Of a DNA stretch of 64,000 nt, positions 31,140-41,745 are shown one piece after another. Origin of the DNA: Lepidostoma basale. Its lineage: Eukaryota > Arthropoda > Insecta > Trichoptera > Lepidostomatidae. The notes below the pieces were generated by a model. That model ran no database searches. It saw nothing but the letters and a program-made list of their open reading frames with translations, and was not told the DNA's origin. The stretch is from assembly GCA_022606425.2 (NCBI GenBank), contig JAHDVF020000136.1, positions 682,001 through 746,000 of the forward strand. The letters run 5' to 3'. A program made the translations under genes and the position numbers. The stretch's first letter is position 1, and every line of letters starts with the position of its first letter.

Positions 31140-31720
31140 TATTTAAACAACAACAGCAACAAACCATCACGCCGTTTCCCCACAGTGGTAGGCAGAGAGA
31201 ATGGACCGCCACACTACTCTATCCTGACATACCTCTCTAGATTCCTCCACATTCATACAGCGAGTCATACACGCACGTCGATTCTTCCGGCTTCTCACAT
31301 GACCAACCTTTAAATTTTGATTAAATTGTTCATGTCATGTTTTTATCGGTCTACCTCGACTCATTACTCCATCTTCATCGTTAACGTATACTTTTTTAAC
31401 CATTCTTTCTTTACCCATGCGCTCCATATACTCGTATGTCCGAATCAACGCAGCGATCCTTTAATATCAGCATTTGAGATTCTGTCGTACATCGTTCTAC
31501 CACAAATACGTCTTAGGGACCTCATCTCTACCGCATTTATTCAGCTCTCATCTTTCTTCTGCCAGTTCCATGCTTCGCTTCCATACATAAGGGTTGGGAC
31601 CAGAAATCCATTGTGAACGGCAATTTTCGCTTTCATTGATAAATTCTTGTTTCCGATAACTATTTTTAAAGCTCCATTCACTTTGTTACCCGCACCAACT
31701 AGGTAGCATGTTCACAGCGG
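31140..31720 (-). mobile_element. RTE-type LINE 3' fragment, long copy
   Basis: Begins ACCATCACGCCGTTTCCCCA and extends on the minus strand through the MERMGKERMV-like, SLRR-like and MYGSEAWNW-like segments (CCATACATAAGGGTTGGGAC, 31583-31602), so it reaches further 5' than most copies. Multiple frameshifts. Confidence 0.75.
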
Positions 31721-32105
31721 ATGGTCGAACTTATTTAAATTTATTTAAAACTCGAAGTCCAAATGATGATGCAGACTTGTGAAGCAGCTTTGATGTCCAT
31801 GTGTCGGACAGATGCGCAGATCGGCTGGTCGCTGAAACAATTACACCGCGGGACAGGCGAGCAAAGCTAAAACAAGACAAAGCGTCCTTGCAAATGCTAA
31901 TGGCGGCAGAGTATTATAAGATGTGGGGGTCAGAATGCATATTCTTGGCGAGAATGAAACGTTTTCTAATAACCCTTTCAGGGGTTCGGAATCTTCTTTA
32001 TCTACGGCACACTCTTTTTCTCTCCTAGCCCTTTTTCTTGTTTTTTGTTTTCCCAATAGAACAGCGCCAGGCTTCATGGTCTCGGCCCATCCCGCTGTCG
32101 ATCTG

Positions 32106-32230
32106 CAGCAGTTCCAAGCAGTGGCGGTACTTCCATAGAACCCCAGAAGCCCGGCTTGCGTAAGAAACTTTGAATCAAAACCTCTTCTGGCTTACAGAGG
32201 TTCAGCTCTTGTGCCAGTGGCCGACACCGT
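32106..32230 (+). repeat. Dispersed repeat (target family of the R1-like LINE)
   Basis: GCAGTGGCGGTACT, CAGAAGCCCGGCTTGCGTAA and CTTCTGGCTTACAGAGGTTC. Inverse or partial copies are at 23430-23560, 33080-33192 and 37142-37310, and a plus copy at 40080-40200. Confidence 0.6.
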
Positions 32231-32548
32231 CTTCTCCTTCTTGCGTCTAGTTGTAGGGCCTTTTGGACTATGCAATTGCCCCTTTGGAAACAAGCTTAAA
32301 TTACAATCTCATATTTGACTTCTTTAGCCTATAGACGTCCACTCGTAAATCCACCTCTTTCATTTGTTTCCATGTTTTTTTGTCCAGGGCTATCTGCATT
32401 CCGTTTCTTTCAGCGTGTCGGCAAACATCATCCTAAAATGTAATTAGGAAGACATTTTCTACCAATGCATTCTGACATACCCCCAAAATCTTATAATACT
32501 CATGTTAAACTACATTTGTATATTGAGAAAAGTAAATATAGTACGTAC

Positions 32549-32924
32549 GGTATAGTGGCGGCAAAGTCCGGTCCGAGGAGCTTGGACCCCTCCCAGAAGC
32601 AGTCGAGCGGCGTGACCACGGCGCAGGGGATCACCCTGTCGAAGATCTGGTCGACGTAGTGCATGTCGAAGTTGGGCACGCTGGGGCGGTGGCAGAGGTC
32701 GCGCAGCCGCCAGGTGATGTCGAACATCTGCACCGTGACGGCGGTGGCGCGGCGCAGCGCGCGCTCGTGGGCCAGCAGCGCGCGCGGCGCCAGCAGGTTG
32801 GCCGTGGGGTCGCGCGCCGCCTGCACCGCCAGCTGGTGCGTGTCCGTGGCGTCGCCCGGCCCCCCGCCCTCGCCGCCCAGCGCGTGCCGCGAGTAGCGCA
32901 GCTCCGCCTCGAGACGCCCGCCCT
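32549..32924 (-). CDS. ptc: patched exon: first extracellular loop, proximal (first visible exon)
   Basis: 376 bp; starts with two bases (AG) of a split Glu codon, ends with CC of a split Pro. Encodes EGGRLEAELRYSRHALGG, THQLAVQAARDPTANLL, TVQMFDITWRLRDLC, and IPCAVVTPLDCFWEGSKLLG, strongly conserved with Drosophila (EGGRLEAEL, IPCSIITPLDCFWEGSQLLG). TM1 and the N-terminus must lie in exon(s) beyond 64000, because no candidate was found between 32925 and the window end. Very GC-rich, so long shadow frames occur in the other frames. Acceptor TTCCAG|AG, donor CC|GTACGT. Confidence 0.96.
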
Positions 32925-33079
32925 CTGGAACAACACACAAATCAACATTTAACAAAACTGACATTTTTTCCATTATTAGTTTCTATAATATAGACACTGA
33001 TGTCAAACACAGGACAAACACCGCCTGGCTCAAGTAGAGGTCTCTATCTGGTGTCTTGTGTGATCAAAAAATTCCAATC

Positions 33080-33192
33080 AGGACCAGTGGCGATACTCCC
33101 ATAGAAGCCCAGAAGCCCGGCTTGCGTAAAAACTTTTGAATCAAAACCCCCCAAATGTAAGTAATCATGCCCCCGCATAAACCAACAACCCA
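33080..33192 (-). repeat. Dispersed repeat, left part, with target-site duplication
   Basis: Inverse copy of the repeat at 32106. Its end, AAACCAACAACCCA (33179-33192), is repeated after the LINE at 37142-37155. Confidence 0.75.
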
Positions 33193-33267
33193 TTTCGACC
33201 ATTTCGACCTAGCTCCATTTCGACCATCACCACCGGGATCCAACCGCACATCGCCGTCGCGACCAGA

Positions 33268-33690
33268 GTTGTACAGTGGAATCTGGGCCGCTGCAAAGCG
33301 GCACAAGAAGAAGCGCTGGCCAACAGACGAGGGGCGGATATACTGCTGCTTCAGGAGCCTTACACAGGCAATACAGGCAAGATTAATGCATCGGGAGTCA
33401 CCGTTTATCAATCGGTGACATCACCGGAGCATGTCTGTAAAGCGGCAGTTATAATCTGCAAACCCAACTTAAATGGCATACTTTGAGCAAGTACAGTGAC
33501 TCCAATACAACGCTGGTTAGAATAACAACTGACGCCGGACCCATGGTAATCGGATCCATGTATGTGGAACCAGACTCGGACGTCGCTCCGGCTCTGGACA
33601 GACTAAGACAAATCGGAAACGTTCCCATACCCATACTCATACTCATAGAACGGACCGAAGGGGCGAAGAAGTTGCCGATTTCTTATCAGA
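33268..33690 (+). pseudogene. APE-type endonuclease domain, frameshifted and internally deleted
   Basis: Frame 1 reads VVQWNLGRCKAAQEEALANR, RGADILLLQEPYTG and KAAVIICKPNLNGIL, then a stop (33484-33486). The domain continues in another frame from 33483 (SKYSDSNTTLVRITTD, MVIGSMYVEPD). Near 33620-33655 the region that should carry the catalytic D-x-N is replaced by CCCATACCCATACTCATACT. Reading then shifts into the RT frame at EEVADFLSEL. At least two frame changes and the loss of the D-x-N motif should kill endonuclease activity. Confidence 0.75.
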
Positions 33691-33697
33691 GCTAAAT

Positions 33698-36600
33698 TTG
33701 CACACCTTAAATGAAGGTAATCGGCCAACTTTTGAGACCTTTCGAGGACACCGCCACATCAAGAGCGTTATTGACTTGACACTCTGCTCCTCGTGTCTGT
33801 TAGACGCAGTGGACAGATGGAGAGTGGAGTCTAACAATAACCATCTCAGTGATCACAATCCCATTTACTTTGAAATTTCAGCCAGAATATGGAACCCCAC
33901 GGAAACCAAGACGGCCATCTTCAACAACAAAAAGGCCAACTGGGAGAAATTTACAAAAGAAGTCAAACGCAAAGTAAAGGAACATAAGCTATCACAGATG
34001 TCCTTCTCTGAAGTAACCAGCTCGCTGGATCTGGAGAAGAAAATCGTCTTATTGATGGAAATTTTAGATGAATCGTGCAAAGCAAGTATACCAATCAGGA
34101 AGCCCTTCAAAAGGCAACCCTGTCCATGGTGGAACGCTGAGCTCGATAAACTCAAGAAAGAAGCCAGGAAATGTAGGCACAGGCTTCAGAACTCGGGTGC
34201 GCTCCGTAGGGAGATGAAGACACTCCCTGAGTATCTCGAAGCTAAACAAACCTACAAAAACGCCATTGAGAAAGCGAAAACTGAATCCTGGAAGAATTAC
34301 TGCGGCTCTCAGAACAGAGAAACCGCCTGGTCCGCAATTCACAGAGTGCTGGTCAACCGGAGAAAGACTACCCCTTTAGCGACGCTCAAGGATGGCAGCG
34401 AGTACTTAGCTACGGCTGAGGAAAGCGCCCGGCGTCTATTGGGAAGATTCTTTCCGGATGACATCACAGAGCAAGAAACTCGTGAACAAATAGACATCAG
34501 GCGGAGGGCGGAGATCATACCCTATACAGAAAACGACCCAATTTTTACGGTGGAGGAGATAGAGGATATATTATCCAACATTAATCCGGAAAAGGCGCCC
34601 GGTGAAGACCACTTCACCGCGGACATCTGCCTTCACTTCTTCAACGTAGACAAGTCACTTGTACTGGGTATGTACAATGCATGTCTCAGGGTGAGCCACT
34701 TTCCAGCTCAATGGAAAATAGCGAGGGTCATTGTCATTCCCAAACCGGGAAAGGATGACCTTCAAGACATCAAGTCCTACAGACCGATTGGACTCATCTC
34801 GGTATTTGGAAAAATACTTGAAAAACTGATGATCAATCGGATCAATTGGAATTTTCATCGCCATAGCATGCTGAGTCAGAAGCAATTTGGATTTACACCA
34901 CAGAAATCGACAGAAGACGCTCTCAACGCATCAGTCAAGCTCATCAGAACCGCACTGCAAGATAGGAAAATGATCGTAGCGATCTCGCTCGACATAAGAG
35001 GAGCCTTCGACAATGCCTGGTGGCCATTTTTAATGTGCCAACTGAGCAGTAAGAAGTGCCCTCGGAACCTATTCTTGCTGGTAAAGAGCTATCATCAACA
35101 ACGGAAAATCGTGTTGTCACACTTTGATGCCACCCTCGAGAAGGTAACTACCAAAGGATGCGTTCAGGGATCCTCCTGCGGGCCGAGTTTCTGGAATTAC
35201 ATCTTAGATGATGTCCTCCAGAAGGATCTCGGTGCGGGGGTCGAACTGAGGGCATTTGCGGACGACCTTCTCTTGACTGCTGTGGCAGACAATACGACCG
35301 ATCTGGAGAAGATGACAGACAACGCGCTGAAGATAATCACAATGTGGGGCACTAAAGCCAAACTCCAATTTGCAGAGGACAAAACCAACGCGATGTTCAT
35401 CACCAAAAGGAAGGACCGCCGGCCAGTAATCCACATGAACGGAGTCCAACTAAACTACGTGGACCACTTTAAGGTTTTGGGTCTAACCATAGATCGCCAC
35501 CTCAATTGGTCCAAACATGTTGACAGTGTCTGCAAAAAAGCCGCAGGCATCACGAACAAGCTTGTGAGAGCCGCCAAACCTACATGGGGTGCGTCACCGG
35601 AGGTTATGCAGCAGATATACGTGGGTGCTGTAGAGCCTCTGATTACGTATGCCTCGAGCGTGTGGGTGGACGCGGTCAAGAAAAAAGTCAACCGGAAGAA
35701 GCTGGACTCCATCCAACGACTAATAGCCATCAGGTCATGCAAGGGTTACAGAACAATCTCCCTGGTATCTGCACAGGTTTTGAGTGGTTTTATGCCACTC
35801 GATCTGAGGATCAGGGAGCTTGCAGAGGCATACGAGGTAAAGAAGAGCCTCACCTTGCAGGACTTGCCGCCGGACAGATATTATCAGGGAGTAGGAGATT
35901 TTTTCTCACTTCCTCATCCGGCGGAACGCTATCCGATAGATCACGGATACGACGATCAAGCTCTGCCTGGGACGGCGCCGGACGAGTTGAGGATCTTCAC
36001 AGATGGCAGTCTCTTGGACGGCAGAGTGGGTGCAGCTTTTGTACCTTACGATGGCGTCAGAGAGCTGCCGTCGAGAAAGTTGAAACTCGGCGACTTCTGC
36101 TCCGTGTTTCAGGCGGAACTCATCGCGATCAAAGAAGCCCTGATCTATGTTTTGAAGAAACCACCCAACAGATGGAAGAAGATAACGATCCTGACAGACT
36201 GCAAATCTGGCGTCCATGCAATAACAGACCGTAATTCGGTAAACCCTATTGTTATGGACGTCAGATCAGATATCCAGAAGCTACGTCACAGACATCAGGA
36301 CGTCTACATCGGCTGGATAAGGGGACACTGCGGAATCCTTGGCAACGAAAAGGCTGACGAAAAGGCTCGGGAGGCAACGCTCAAGAAGACGGCCCCCGAT
36401 TTTGCCGATTTCCCGCTCAGTTTTGCCAAAAAGAAAATTCGAAGCAGGACCCTTCAAATCTGGAACGATCGTTATGTTAACGAAACAACCGGACGTGTAA
36501 CGAAGATGTTTTTCCCTACCATCTACCATGCCTATGATTTCAGGAAATTGCAGAAGGCTAGCTTCGAGCTCACCCAGATCCTCACGGGTCACGGTGGGTT

Positions 36601-36946
36601 CATGAGCTACCTGCATCGCTTCAAGCTTTCCGAAATTGACAGCTGCCCATGCGACGATGAAACACCTCAAGATGTCCCTCACCTGTTGATGCATTGCCCC
36701 CTTTTTAGCCTCCCTAGACATCAGCTGGAGGCGCGATGCAGAAGCCAAGGGAAAGATCTTTACGATATCCCAAAGGTGATGGTTCACAAGGAACTGACAC
36801 AAGAGGTAGTTTCATTCATGGTAAGAATAGTGCAGGCAATTGGTAAGATAAACCAATGTAGGACACAAAATGCCGAACACTCCTCTAGTGTGACGGAAGG
36901 CCTGATGACTACGGTCAACAGGCCGGCTTCTCCTGGAGAGTTTTAA
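33698..36946 (+). CDS. LINE ORF2: reverse transcriptase, RNase H, zinc knuckle
   Basis: 1,082 codons without a stop. The start given is a TTG and is arbitrary, as the frame is open upstream. Residues 1-50 are the endonuclease end (SLSDHN-like LSDHNPIYF). RT: KAPGEDHF, IPKPGKDD, SYRPIGLISVFGKILEKLM, QKQFGFTPQKSTEDAL, SLDIRGAFD, GCVQGSSCGP and catalytic FADD at 520-523. RNase H: D769 (FTDGS), E807 (QAELIA), D834 (TDCKS), H877 and D887 (GHCGILGNEKAD). A C-x-C...H...C knuckle starts at C983. RT with RNase H places it in the R1/LOA/I superfamily. It could still be translatable, but the endonuclease is broken. Confidence 0.9.
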   Translation: MHTLNEGNRPTFETFRGHRHIKSVIDLTLCSSCLLDAVDRWRVESNNNHLSDHNPIYFEISARIWNPTETKTAIFNNKKANWEKFTKEVKRKVKEHKLSQMSFSEVTSSLDLEKKIVLLMEILDESCKASIPIRKPFKRQPCPWWNAELDKLKKEARKCRHRLQNSGALRREMKTLPEYLEAKQTYKNAIEKAKTESWKNYCGSQNRETAWSAIHRVLVNRRKTTPLATLKDGSEYLATAEESARRLLGRFFPDDITEQETREQIDIRRRAEIIPYTENDPIFTVEEIEDILSNINPEKAPGEDHFTADICLHFFNVDKSLVLGMYNACLRVSHFPAQWKIARVIVIPKPGKDDLQDIKSYRPIGLISVFGKILEKLMINRINWNFHRHSMLSQKQFGFTPQKSTEDALNASVKLIRTALQDRKMIVAISLDIRGAFDNAWWPFLMCQLSSKKCPRNLFLLVKSYHQQRKIVLSHFDATLEKVTTKGCVQGSSCGPSFWNYILDDVLQKDLGAGVELRAFADDLLLTAVADNTTDLEKMTDNALKIITMWGTKAKLQFAEDKTNAMFITKRKDRRPVIHMNGVQLNYVDHFKVLGLTIDRHLNWSKHVDSVCKKAAGITNKLVRAAKPTWGASPEVMQQIYVGAVEPLITYASSVWVDAVKKKVNRKKLDSIQRLIAIRSCKGYRTISLVSAQVLSGFMPLDLRIRELAEAYEVKKSLTLQDLPPDRYYQGVGDFFSLPHPAERYPIDHGYDDQALPGTAPDELRIFTDGSLLDGRVGAAFVPYDGVRELPSRKLKLGDFCSVFQAELIAIKEALIYVLKKPPNRWKKITILTDCKSGVHAITDRNSVNPIVMDVRSDIQKLRHRHQDVYIGWIRGHCGILGNEKADEKAREATLKKTAPDFADFPLSFAKKKIRSRTLQIWNDRYVNETTGRVTKMFFPTIYHAYDFRKLQKASFELTQILTGHGGFMSYLHRFKLSEIDSCPCDDETPQDVPHLLMHCPLFSLPRHQLEARCRSQGKDLYDIPKVMVHKELTQEVVSFMVRIVQAIGKINQCRTQNAEHSSSVTEGLMTTVNRPASPGEF

Positions 36947-37141
36947 GTGGTTTCCTCTCCACAAGAGCAAATGCTGAGAAGTTCCTGATTGGTCCACTTT
37001 AGCATATCCCTCCTGATCCCAACACTTTGAAACAAATTAAGATTAAATAAATGCAGAAAGATCCATTTGACGAAATCATAAGCCTTGTACATTATAAGCA
37101 AGGTCAAAAATAAAGCAACTCCCATCTAAAAAAAAAAAAAA

Positions 37142-37310
37142 AAACCAACAACCCACCAAATTACCTTCCAACAATATTCCCATCAGACGTAAGAGGAATA
37201 GCCACAAGAGCTGAACCTCTGTTAGCCAGAAGAGGTTTTGATTCGAAATTTCTTACGCAAGCCGGGCTTCTGTGCTTCTATGGGAGTACCGCCACTGATC
37301 AGGACCAAGG
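37142..37310 (-). repeat. Dispersed repeat, right part
   Basis: Continues the repeat interrupted by the LINE (CCACCAAATTACCTTCCAAC, TCTGTTAGCCAGAAGAGG, CAAGCCGGGCTTCTGTGCTT). Confidence 0.7.
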
Positions 37311-37399
37311 GCAAAGTCTACAAGACTGCAGTGAGACCCGCCATTATATATGGAGCAGAGTGCTGGACCTGATTATATTTTCTAACCGATTGCCAGTAT

Positions 37400-37520
37400 C
37401 AGATGCAGCGTTTATAATTAGATTTTTAGGTTTAAAACACGTCTTAATGCGCCCTTGAGGTGATTGCATCACAAAAACGGCGCTTTAAAAGTTAGCAGAT
37501 TATTATTGATATTTATTATT
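37400..37520 (+). mobile_element. CR1-like 3' UTR scrap
   Basis: TTTAAAACACGTCTTAATGC, CGCCCTTGAGGTGATTGCAT and an ATTATT tail match the 3' ends at 27045 and 50870. Confidence 0.7.
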
Positions 37521-37599
37521 ATTATAAGCAGAAAAAAGGTATATTTTCAGGTGTCACAATATTACGTGTATAGGCTCTTTACAAAACCTTGACCGTCCC

Positions 37600-38170
37600 G
37601 TTGGCTTTGAGCGTCACATTCGAAGGGCCCATATATCATATCTCAGATTGGCAGTAAATCACGGGCGGGGAGGGAGAGAGGGAGCGCGAGGGGTGCACGG
37701 CCCGCCGACGTCTTGTCACACACCTGCCACGGGCGACTCGTGTAATTTATGACGCGGCCATAACCATTTTGGTGACAGTCAATGGAGGGCCCCGGACCGC
37801 CGCGGAATGCCATTGTAAACAAAATAGTGCATCGATTTACATAATAATGAGACGGAATGAAGAGATCAGACTGGCTCTCGGGACGCAATTCGAAAAACAA
37901 ACATTACAGCGGCCCGGGGGTTCGTTTCATTACGTCAAGCGGCCGAGGCATTACGGGGAACCGCCGCGGCCCGCCTGACTTACGACTTTCGAATAAAGGT
38001 CCATTCACACTAGACAGTGACCGTAAAGGCACCGTAACGTCACCGACGTAGCCCTAAATCTCACCGACTCCTTATCTCAAATGCTATAATAAAATTGCCA
38101 TCGGGAGATTTGATGAGTGTCAGTTTTACGTCTGCGCGTCTCTTATCAATTCGATTCAAAATCGAGAAAG
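37600..38170. other. GC-rich single-copy block
   Basis: CpG- and GC-rich sequence with no transposon match and no family motif in any frame. Within the presumed first ptc intron; a candidate regulatory or conserved non-coding block. Confidence 0.35.
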
Positions 38171-38184
38171 TAACATTTAACGTA

Positions 38185-38665
38185 TCATTGAGAAGAATGT
38201 ACGGGAAAACAATGTATGACAGATTTTCTAATGATGATGTATTTTTTTATTGAATATATATTTTTTCTATGTGGTTTATTTATGTACTGTAATCGCTGTT
38301 TGTTACCCCAAATAAATAAATAAGTAAGAGAGGAATGTAAGGCGGATGAATGCGTGATAAATAAAATTAAGAAAGCGTCCCTAAGATGGTTTGAACATAT
38401 GGAACGAATGGATGAGGGAAGAATGGTTAAAATATGTATACAAGTAGTGCTAATGGAAATAGAAGTCGAGGAAGGACAAAAAAGACATAGCATGACCAAA
38501 TTAATCAATTGCTGAAAGGCGGCAATGTTCGAGGTAGGAACAATCGACGAGCGTGGATGTCACGATGTGTGAATGTAGAAGATGCGCGAGAGTTATGTCA
38601 GGATAGAACAATGTGGCGATCCATCCTCTCTGCCTACCCCTCCGGGGAAATGGCGTGATAGTTAG
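38185..38665 (+). mobile_element. RTE-type LINE 3' fragment with small insertion
   Basis: Reads from AATGTACGGGAAAACAATG to the GATAGTTAGTTAGTT end (38656-38670). Around 38242-38333 about 90 bp ending in AAATAAATAAATAA interrupts it; this resembles a 5'-truncated insertion of another LINE with an AAAT tail. Confidence 0.75.
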
Positions 38666-38737
38666 TTAGTTCTAGCTTGAATTTCATCTTCACTAAGCCT
38701 CCCAAGAAAGAACTCTTGAAAATATATCTGAGTCAGA

Positions 38738-39290
38738 ACTAACTAACTAACCATCACGACATTTCCCCGGAGGGGTAGGCAGAGAGGATGGATCGCCACA
38801 ATTCTCTGTCCTGACATACCTCTCCGAATTCCTCTACATTCATACATCATACCATGCACGCACGTCGATTATTCCTACTTCGAATGTGGCCGCCTTTTAG
38901 CAATTGATTAATTTGGTCATGCCATGTTTTCCTCGGTCGTCCTCGGCTTCTTTTTTCCACTCACGCTGCTTGTGTACAACTTTTTAACCATTCTACTCTC
39001 ATCCATTCGTTCCATATGTCCAAAGCATCTCAGGGATTCTTTTTTAAATTTTATCCACGATGCAGTCATCTGCCTTACATTTCTTTCTTATTGCATCGTT
39101 CGGTATTCTATCATACAACGTTTTCCCGCACATTCTTCTTACTGATCTCATTTCTACGGCGTTTATCCTGCTTTCGTCCTTCATTTACCAACTCCAAGCT
39201 TCACTTTCATACATGAGGGTTGGCACTAGGACTCCACTGTGTACTGCCATCTTTGCTTCTGTGGAGATATTTCTAATTGCAGTAATGACT
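38738..39290 (-). mobile_element. RTE-type LINE 3' fragment
   Basis: Starts AACTAACTAACTAACCATCA. On the minus strand it runs through the RT C-terminus to the YGSEAW-like segment near 39215. Confidence 0.75.
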
Positions 39291-39299
39291 TTATTATAC

Positions 39300-40000
39300 C
39301 TATCTATCTTTGGTGAATAAATAATAGATTAATATAATATTATTAATTTAAAGCAAAATAAAAAAATGTTATAAATATTTTTTATTTATTTATTTATGAC
39401 TCAACCTAATATGTCCAAAGTCCTATCTGAGTCAGACCCTGTGAAAATGGAATAGGTGTGGAATCCGGTTCCAGGAAAAGATTCGAGTTGTCGAAGCTGA
39501 CTCTCCAGAGAGCAGCAGTACAATGCATACTCGACACAGATATTCCAACGAGCCCCTACAATTAGTAGTCAGTCAGCTCCGGGCCACAGCTCCAGAGCAC
39601 TAGTCTCGAATAACCACTAATTTAATGTTAATGGTGGACTTACGAAAAAGTGTACAGTAAGCAGCATGGTAAATAATAACGTAATAACCAGAAGGTACAC
39701 GTGTTACAGATATCATCTCGAGACTGGGATCTGGCTGGCATTACCATATTCCGTAATTACAGACGCATCTCATTAAAGCCTCCCGAATGATTCGCGGCCC
39801 GGGGCGAGCCCTGGCGCTCGGGGAATAGACCCAAAAAAATGTACTACAAACCATTTAAAATCACAAACAGGACATCCATTAAGAATAAGTACAGCAAATG
39901 AAATGGTTGGATTCATATCGCAAAAGGCATCGTGTACGCGACCATTTACTGGAGCGGTTCCCAAAGCCCATTCCGCCTGAAGAATATGTAAGAAGAAAAA
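39300..40000. other. Unassigned
   Basis: No gene or clear repeat. Short GC-rich patch at 39780-39830. Confidence 0.4.
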
Positions 40001-40002
40001 AA

Positions 40003-40720
40003 GCTAACTAACTAACCATCACGCCGTTTCTCCGAAGGGGTAGGTGGACCGTCAGACTGGTCTATCTTAACACTTGGATTTGGACTTCGATCTTCTGGCT
40101 TACAGAGATTCAGCTCTTGAGGCTATTCCTCTTACGTATGATAGGAACATTGTTAGAACGGTGATTTGGTGGGTTGTTGGTTTATGCTGGGGCTTGATTT
40201 GTGTGGCCCGGAGTGTTCCTTTGAAGGATCAATTTTGGGCGCTTGCAGCTGGAGGTGTTTGGGTCGTAATTTGAGAGGTACTTTATTGTAGGGTTAGGAT
40301 GTGAAGGGAGTCCTTTGTTAAAACGATGGTAAATAAGGAGCTGTTGAGTCCTTGCCTGGCTTGGGAACTGAGATTTTGTAGGGTTTCGGGAAGTATCGGA
40401 GTCTGAAGGATGCATTGAAGATCGCTGTCAGGGCACAGATGCCTTTGAGAGAGAGAGAGATTTGAGAATTTTGTGAGATATTGAGTCAAGACCTGGCGAT
40501 TTGCTGCTTTAAAGTTTCCTCTTAATTTATACAGCGTAACATACACCCTCATCGATTTCTCCGACATCGAATGTGATCCCATTTAAGTAATTGAATAATT
40601 TGGTCATGCCTTGTTTTCCTTGGCCATCCTCAGATTCTCTGTACATTCAAACTGCTTGTATATATTTTATAAATCGTTCTTCTCTCATCCATCCGTTCCA
40701 TATGTCCAAAGTGAAAAGGA
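40003..40720 (-). mobile_element. RTE-type fragment split by dispersed repeat
   Basis: 40003-40070 (AACTAACTAACCATCACGCC) and 40500-40720 (TACAGCGTAACATACACCCT, CCATCCGTTCCATATGTCCA) are two halves of one minus-oriented RTE copy. 40075-40498 between them begins with the dispersed repeat of 32106 in plus orientation (TTCTGGCTTACAGAGATTCA, TTGGTGGGTTGTTGGTTTAT). Confidence 0.65.
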
Positions 40721-41539
40721 ACTACAGCACGAGAATCTGACAGTGCAGATGAGCCAAAACAGAAAAGTTTGGCGTCTTCGTGCGAGGAGGGCCAGAAATT
40801 ACATGGGTCCAAATCAATTTGATTCCAATGGGTTTAAAATATAATACGAGTATTATAGTTGGGTGACCACTAATGCAATATATCTTTTTTTTTCATTAAA
40901 ATATTACGTTGAATAAATTATGATTATTTAAGCATCTTGTTGCGATGGTGCAAAAAAGACAAGTTTTGTTTAATCGCCGCCATAAATAATTTAATTGCAG
41001 TGGTCGAAAACGTTTGGCGGGTCATTATCACCTCTAAACAAATGCAAATAGGAACACTGTAGCAAATTGCTAAATAATGTTTATTTGTGCATTTACGTCT
41101 CTGTGTTATGGGCGCCCGCCGGCCGCTGCTCGGACCCCACACAGCCAATCTTCAAATTAATAGCCATCGTAAAATGCACCGTAAAAGAATTGATTAGTGC
41201 ATTTATAAACGTCTATGGTATTCGAAGATGCGCAATGGAAACCTTCGATCAAATATATAAAAAGTAATAAATGTGTTTGTTTTTAATTGTCTTCCATCTT
41301 TTTCGTGTTAATGCAAGCAAGTTGCGTAAGGAACCCCTAAAAAGGACCATATGTCTCCTCATCTCTTCCTATTTTGGTGAAAGGTTAGGCCGACTCTATG
41401 TCGTTTCCAGAGGTTCCGGGTGTTGCATAGTTATAGCAATACCACACATGTTGGCACCTTCCTTGTTTTGAATTAAAAATATTTGATTTTAGATCAACTT
41501 TTTAGATAAACGAATTTTTTATGAATGTTTTTTCCACTT
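40721..41539. other. Unassigned intronic sequence
   Basis: Includes a moderately GC-rich patch at 41090-41140. No gene seen. Confidence 0.4.
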
Positions 41540-41745
41540 TTGATCAAAAAACATTCAAAAGCGGAAGAAAATAACTTAAAAAAATTAACAACACTTTATT
41601 ACATTCATGTTTCGGATGATTCCCATCTGTCTTCGGTGCACAAATTTTAACACTTATACGCCGAAAAGGGATGTGAACCATCCGAAACATATATATGTGA
41701 ATAGTTTGGTAGTGTTGTAAAATACAATATATTTTTTAGTTATTT
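41540..41745. repeat. Family-F hairpin repeat, inverted pair
   Basis: Minus copy: CCGAAGA, hairpin GATGGGAATCATC, CGAAACATGAATG (complement of 41605-41645). A plus copy with CATCCGAAACATATATA lies near 41680-41700. The core has U4 to C. Shares the layout of the other hammerhead-like families but is decayed. Confidence 0.4.

Larger units (their letters stand above)
31088..32548 (-). other. ptc: ptc intron with RTE and unassigned repeat
   Basis: 1.46-kb intron. RTE copy at 31140-31720; 31730-32105 unassigned; dispersed repeat at 32106-32230; the rest is unassigned. Confidence 0.7.
33193..37141 (+). mobile_element. R1/I-group non-LTR retrotransposon, nearly full length
   Basis: 3.95-kb LINE bounded by a 14-bp target-site duplication (33179-33192 / 37142-37155; the first three A are shared with the tail) and ending in poly(A) (37128-37144). 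The 5' start has three ATTTCGACC repeats (33192-33225). An APE endonuclease remnant spans about 33268-33690 and the RT-RNase H frame 33698-36946. It lies in the first ptc intron, antisense to ptc. No gag-like ORF1 is visible, so it may be 5'-truncated. Confidence 0.88.

Noticed and set aside
32510..32952. Several 97-142 codon ORFs on both strands over the ptc exon
   Set aside because: Arg/Ala/Gly-rich shadows of a GC-rich exon; only the 32549-32924 frame matches Patched and obeys splice phases.
36281..36802. 173-codon minus-strand ORF
   Set aside because: Lies antisense to the LINE RNase H/zinc-knuckle region, with no family motif.
37643..37900. Candidate for the missing ptc N-terminal exon (GC-rich, minus-strand ORF)
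   Set aside because: No TM1-like hydrophobic segment and none of the N-terminal Patched motifs in any frame.
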